64,000 bases of DNA, taken from positions 11,795,896 to 11,859,895 of the forward strand of contig NC_066848.1 in NCBI RefSeq assembly GCF_001640805.2, read 5' to 3'. Under the pieces are notes generated by a model. It had not been told where the DNA came from. It did not search any database and worked only from the letters and a program-made list of their open reading frames with translations. The stretch is from Lates calcarifer (Eukaryota > Chordata > Actinopteri > Centropomidae). Below are positions 60,593 through 64,000 of the stretch, piece after piece. The translations under genes and the position numbers were made by a program. How positions within the stretch are numbered: the first letter of the stretch is position 1; each line of letters begins with the position of its first letter.

Positions 60593-63500
60593 CATCCGCA
60601 GAGGTTTTCTGTAGTGCTTATATCACTCAGCTCAGACCACCAATGAGAAGAAATTATGCACAGGGGACCCTGCAAGGCCATGGTTACTTGGCAACAAATT
60701 ATATATGACTGTGAGAGAGAAAGGGAAAAAAAGGGGGAGTATTTGAAGTTTTTCTGCCCATATGGTAATATTGTTATCACCCCAGTTGCAGAGCGAGAGC
60801 TGAGTAGCTTCATGTGACCTCCTTTTTAACATCTAGCAGAGGAGAAGAACGGAGGATCCTCCCCAATGACGCCTTTGTTCATTTAGTTCAGAGGAAGGTT
60901 ACATTTTAGCCAGTATAGATCAAAAATATAGCTTAATTTTAAATTCAGAAGTTGAGAGGATCTTAGAAAAATTATTCTGTCCAGCCTGCCCTATTGATCA
61001 GCCATGAATCAGATATTTCCATAGTGGCTTTTCTGCTCATTTCTGTGTTTTTACTTTTAATGTCCTGAAATGGAGATGATGTCAATGACCAGAGCAAATC
61101 AGATTTTTGAAAAATAGGATATATAAATGAATATGGTAAATGCCTGTCTTCCATGGTGTGAATAATAGAGACTAGAGAAATAAATCTGTGTAGGAGCCTA
61201 GCTTTGGATGTGGGCCCCAAAAATCAGAAAGTTTAACATCCAAACACCAAATTTAGCCTTAAAACAAAATCTAACCAACAATGTAAAAAGTGAAAATGTT
61301 TCCCAGATGAGGGATGTCACTTTGATGGGTCTCACTACAACAGTGTGGATGTTTTTCTGTCCTTTTTTCCACCTTGTCTCCCTTTACAAAGAGCAGAGAT
61401 CTCTGATGTCTTTCATTTATGTCCATTCATTCATGTCAGATGTGCAAATGGGAGTAAACAAAGGCAGATGGGAAGGAACAGGATATTGTGCAACTACTAA
61501 TACAGAAATATTTGTCTTTGATCCAGTTTTGTTTGGCAAATAATGATCCCAAAACATTAACTGCTTGTCAAAAACATTGAATTATTACAAAGAGATGCTA
61601 TGAAATTAATCAAACTCACTGTCAGTTGTTTTGTGGTAATGACATGAAGTTGTGTATAAAATAATGTCCATGTACGTGGTGTACTGTATGTGCCTATGTG
61701 CCATCTCTCTACAGTGATTCACGGGTGTCTGACATTATGAGTGAGACAGTACAGATATTTAAGAGCATATATGATTAGTTTTGGATGTAACAAAGAATTA
61801 AAATGGCTGACCTCAGGGCTTCATAACTTACTGCTGTACAATATATTACTTACTGAGATGATATACGTACACTAAATGGACTTCTTTAACCTTATCAGGT
61901 GCTATCAAACCACTGTACAAGTAATAGTATAACTAGATTTGTTGTTGTTGGGAGCTCAGCAACCAAACAGTGAACACCAGGGTCATATATTGCAGGAGTT
62001 GTACCACTAAAAACACCAGAAGTTCAAGTATTTGTGGATAAAATAGCAGAAATATACAATTCAATACCAATAATACCAGGCACTAATAGCAGACTACAAC
62101 TGTCCAAGTGGTAGAACTTTTTTCACTTCATATGATTCTGGTTTGTAATGGTGGCTGCAGGATATTGAATAACTGAGTACTGTGGGCTATAGTGTTATCT
62201 AGTTTCACAGAAGGGCCAGGATGATGTGTGTATGTGCATGTAATGTTAACACTGGGTTGAGTAAAATGTGTAAAATAACTGGTGTGTGCTGGACCAAATA
62301 ACTTTCTAAAAATGTGTGTGGTGATGAGTTGTACAAGGTTGTCGTGTAAATGTGTCTTCATTAAAACTCTCCACATGTGGGTGCTCCATCAGACTCAGAG
62401 AAGCTTATTACTGTGTTGGAAACGACTGGAAATCATGTGGAAGGCACAGATTTAGTGTCAAATGTCCACTGTGATTGGAGTGCAGAGCCTGTCTTCACAA
62501 AGCCTGATTAGGAGAAGTTTCTTTGCAACACATAATCTTTCCACATTAGCTTTCAGCTTAGCAAAATACATATGGAGCTAAAATACTGCATTTCTGAAAT
62601 ATTTAACTATTCATTATTACATTTCTCAGAGTTGAGTGGTAACCTAGAATCAACACTTAAAAATTGAGCTGACTTTAAGGAGGTAGAGGGCTGCTTAACT
62701 TTATGTTCTACTTTTTTAAAAAGCAAGACCCTCCTCAGAATTATTAATATTTTCTTTGGACACTCCTCTAGACTCAGAAAAACACCCTCCCCTGCTTTCT
62801 CAAAAACCCTCCCTTCAGCAAAAATAAAATACTGTCTCCCTTGTCTGATTTCAGACTGTGCTGAGATTTTGCCTCCAGCACTTAACCTTTAGGTTAACTT
62901 AGAAGTCCAACCTGTTACACTGAGTATGTGTTGCTACGTTATGATAGGGCTGGTGTTCATTCTCACCTCTTTTGACTAGTGAACTGTTTTATAAAGGACT
63001 GACTGCTATGTCCGGCTCTTTCTGTCACTTGTGCATTTACAAATCCCACTCTTCCTGCCTAGGACTGATGTTATGAACTATATGTGTACACTCTCTACTC
63101 TTTACCAGTATTTTTCTTTTGGTGTGAAAAGCTAGCAATGCTACAACTGGAGTACATGTAGCTGAAAAATAGAAAAATGTGTGTAAACCTTGACAGCTTT
63201 TCATTAGGTAACATTGACCAGGTTCTGTCTCGCCTCTCACCAACCTCTAGTGTAAGCCTTTCACTGAAATCCCAAATTTAAATTTCATGACACAAATAAA
63301 ATTAAGTAGAAGAGCAGTGGGGATGAGATAAGACAAAATAAAGGCAGACAAATGAAATATTGCTTTAGATTTTTACAAAAAAATCGAATGACTCTGTAAA
63401 GTCATTAAAAACAATAAGCCTATATTTAAAAAATAAATAAATTTGGTATTCATTATCAACACTCAGAAATATTTGAGCAGACTCAGACCTGCTCTCTTAC

Positions 63501-64000
63501 TGTTTTGCTCTGCCGAGAAGGTAATAAAACCTGACATGAATTCATGCAAAACGTGCTCAGAGGAGGTTACAGAGTGGTACATGCTCATAAACCCCCCACA
63601 GCAACATTTCAGGTGTTAAGTATTTATTGGACTGACAGGAGTAAGTGAAAAAGCAGGAAAGTGAGAGAGTTTAACAAATAGTAGAGCCTGAACAAGACAA
63701 TACCAACAAGCACAGTACTTCTAATAACAATGGTGTATTATTATTATTGTTAAAAATAAGTACAATTTGACAAATAAAAGAAGAGCAATGCAGTAAAAGC
63801 ATAAAATAACCATTACTCAAGAAAATGCATTTCTAAAATAATGTGATTTAACAAAGTTAAAGACCTACTTGCTGAAGTCCTCCAGTAGGTTGTTCTTGAG
63901 TCCAGGCAAAGAAAGGCCTGGTCCCTTTGGTTTTTAACCCAGAGTCCCACCAGAGGATATCAGGCTGCACTCAAAATACAGTGAATGGTTTGTACATTTA
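60592..64000. other. Intergenic DNA downstream of pgbd5
   Basis: AT-rich sequence with stop codons in every frame. No exon with domain content or paired splice sites was found on either strand, and no repeat was recognised with confidence. Confidence 0.5.

Overview
The window is vertebrate nuclear DNA, almost certainly from a ray-finned (teleost) fish. It has spliced genes with GT-AG introns, long (GT)n microsatellites and many interspersed repeats of kinds common in fish. The angiotensinogen encodes a fish-type angiotensin I (NRVYVHPFNL). The gene order angiotensinogen - cog2 - pgbd5 is the conserved vertebrate block also seen around human AGT-COG2-PGBD5. No rRNA, tRNA or CRISPR array was recognised.

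Layout. (1) 1-7.3 kb, minus strand: most of a secreted CUB / somatomedin-B-like / CUB / zona-pellucida-domain gene (CUZD1/DMBT1-like). It has a TATA promoter, and its 3' end lies beyond the left edge. (2) About 9.09-19.67 kb: a near-perfect giant palindrome with arms of about 5.2 kb and a spacer of only about 0.2 kb. Each arm holds a small spliced-gene-like unit with a 13-nt coding first exon, a 64-nt second exon and four tandem exon-bearing modules. The two units face each other. A more diverged outer pair of inverted segments lies at 8.2 and 21.2 kb. A fragment encoding a YqaJ-type nuclease motif lies in the unpaired sequence on the right. (3) 21.6-25.8 kb, plus: angiotensinogen (agt), complete, 460 aa. 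(4) 26.0-35.8 kb, minus: cog2, 18 coding exons, 729 aa, tail-to-tail with agt. One intron carries a Tc1-like transposon remnant. (5) 37.35-56.82 kb, plus: pgbd5, a domesticated piggyBac transposase in 7 coding exons. It is head-to-head with cog2 across a 1.56-kb shared promoter interval, and exon 1 shows an apparent one-base frameshift. (6) 56.8-64 kb: pgbd5 3' flank and intergenic DNA with microsatellites and MITE-like repeats.

The genes are not functionally linked. agt supplies the renin substrate, cog2 is a Golgi tethering subunit, pgbd5 is a neuronal domesticated transposase, and the CUB/ZP protein is a secreted mucosal-type protein. The unexplained part is the giant palindrome. It is young (the arms look about 97% identical where I compared them), carries conserved splice signals, and would give a very long double-stranded RNA if transcribed through. 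Exon boundaries were read by eye from splice sites and reading phase. Repeat-family names are tentative.
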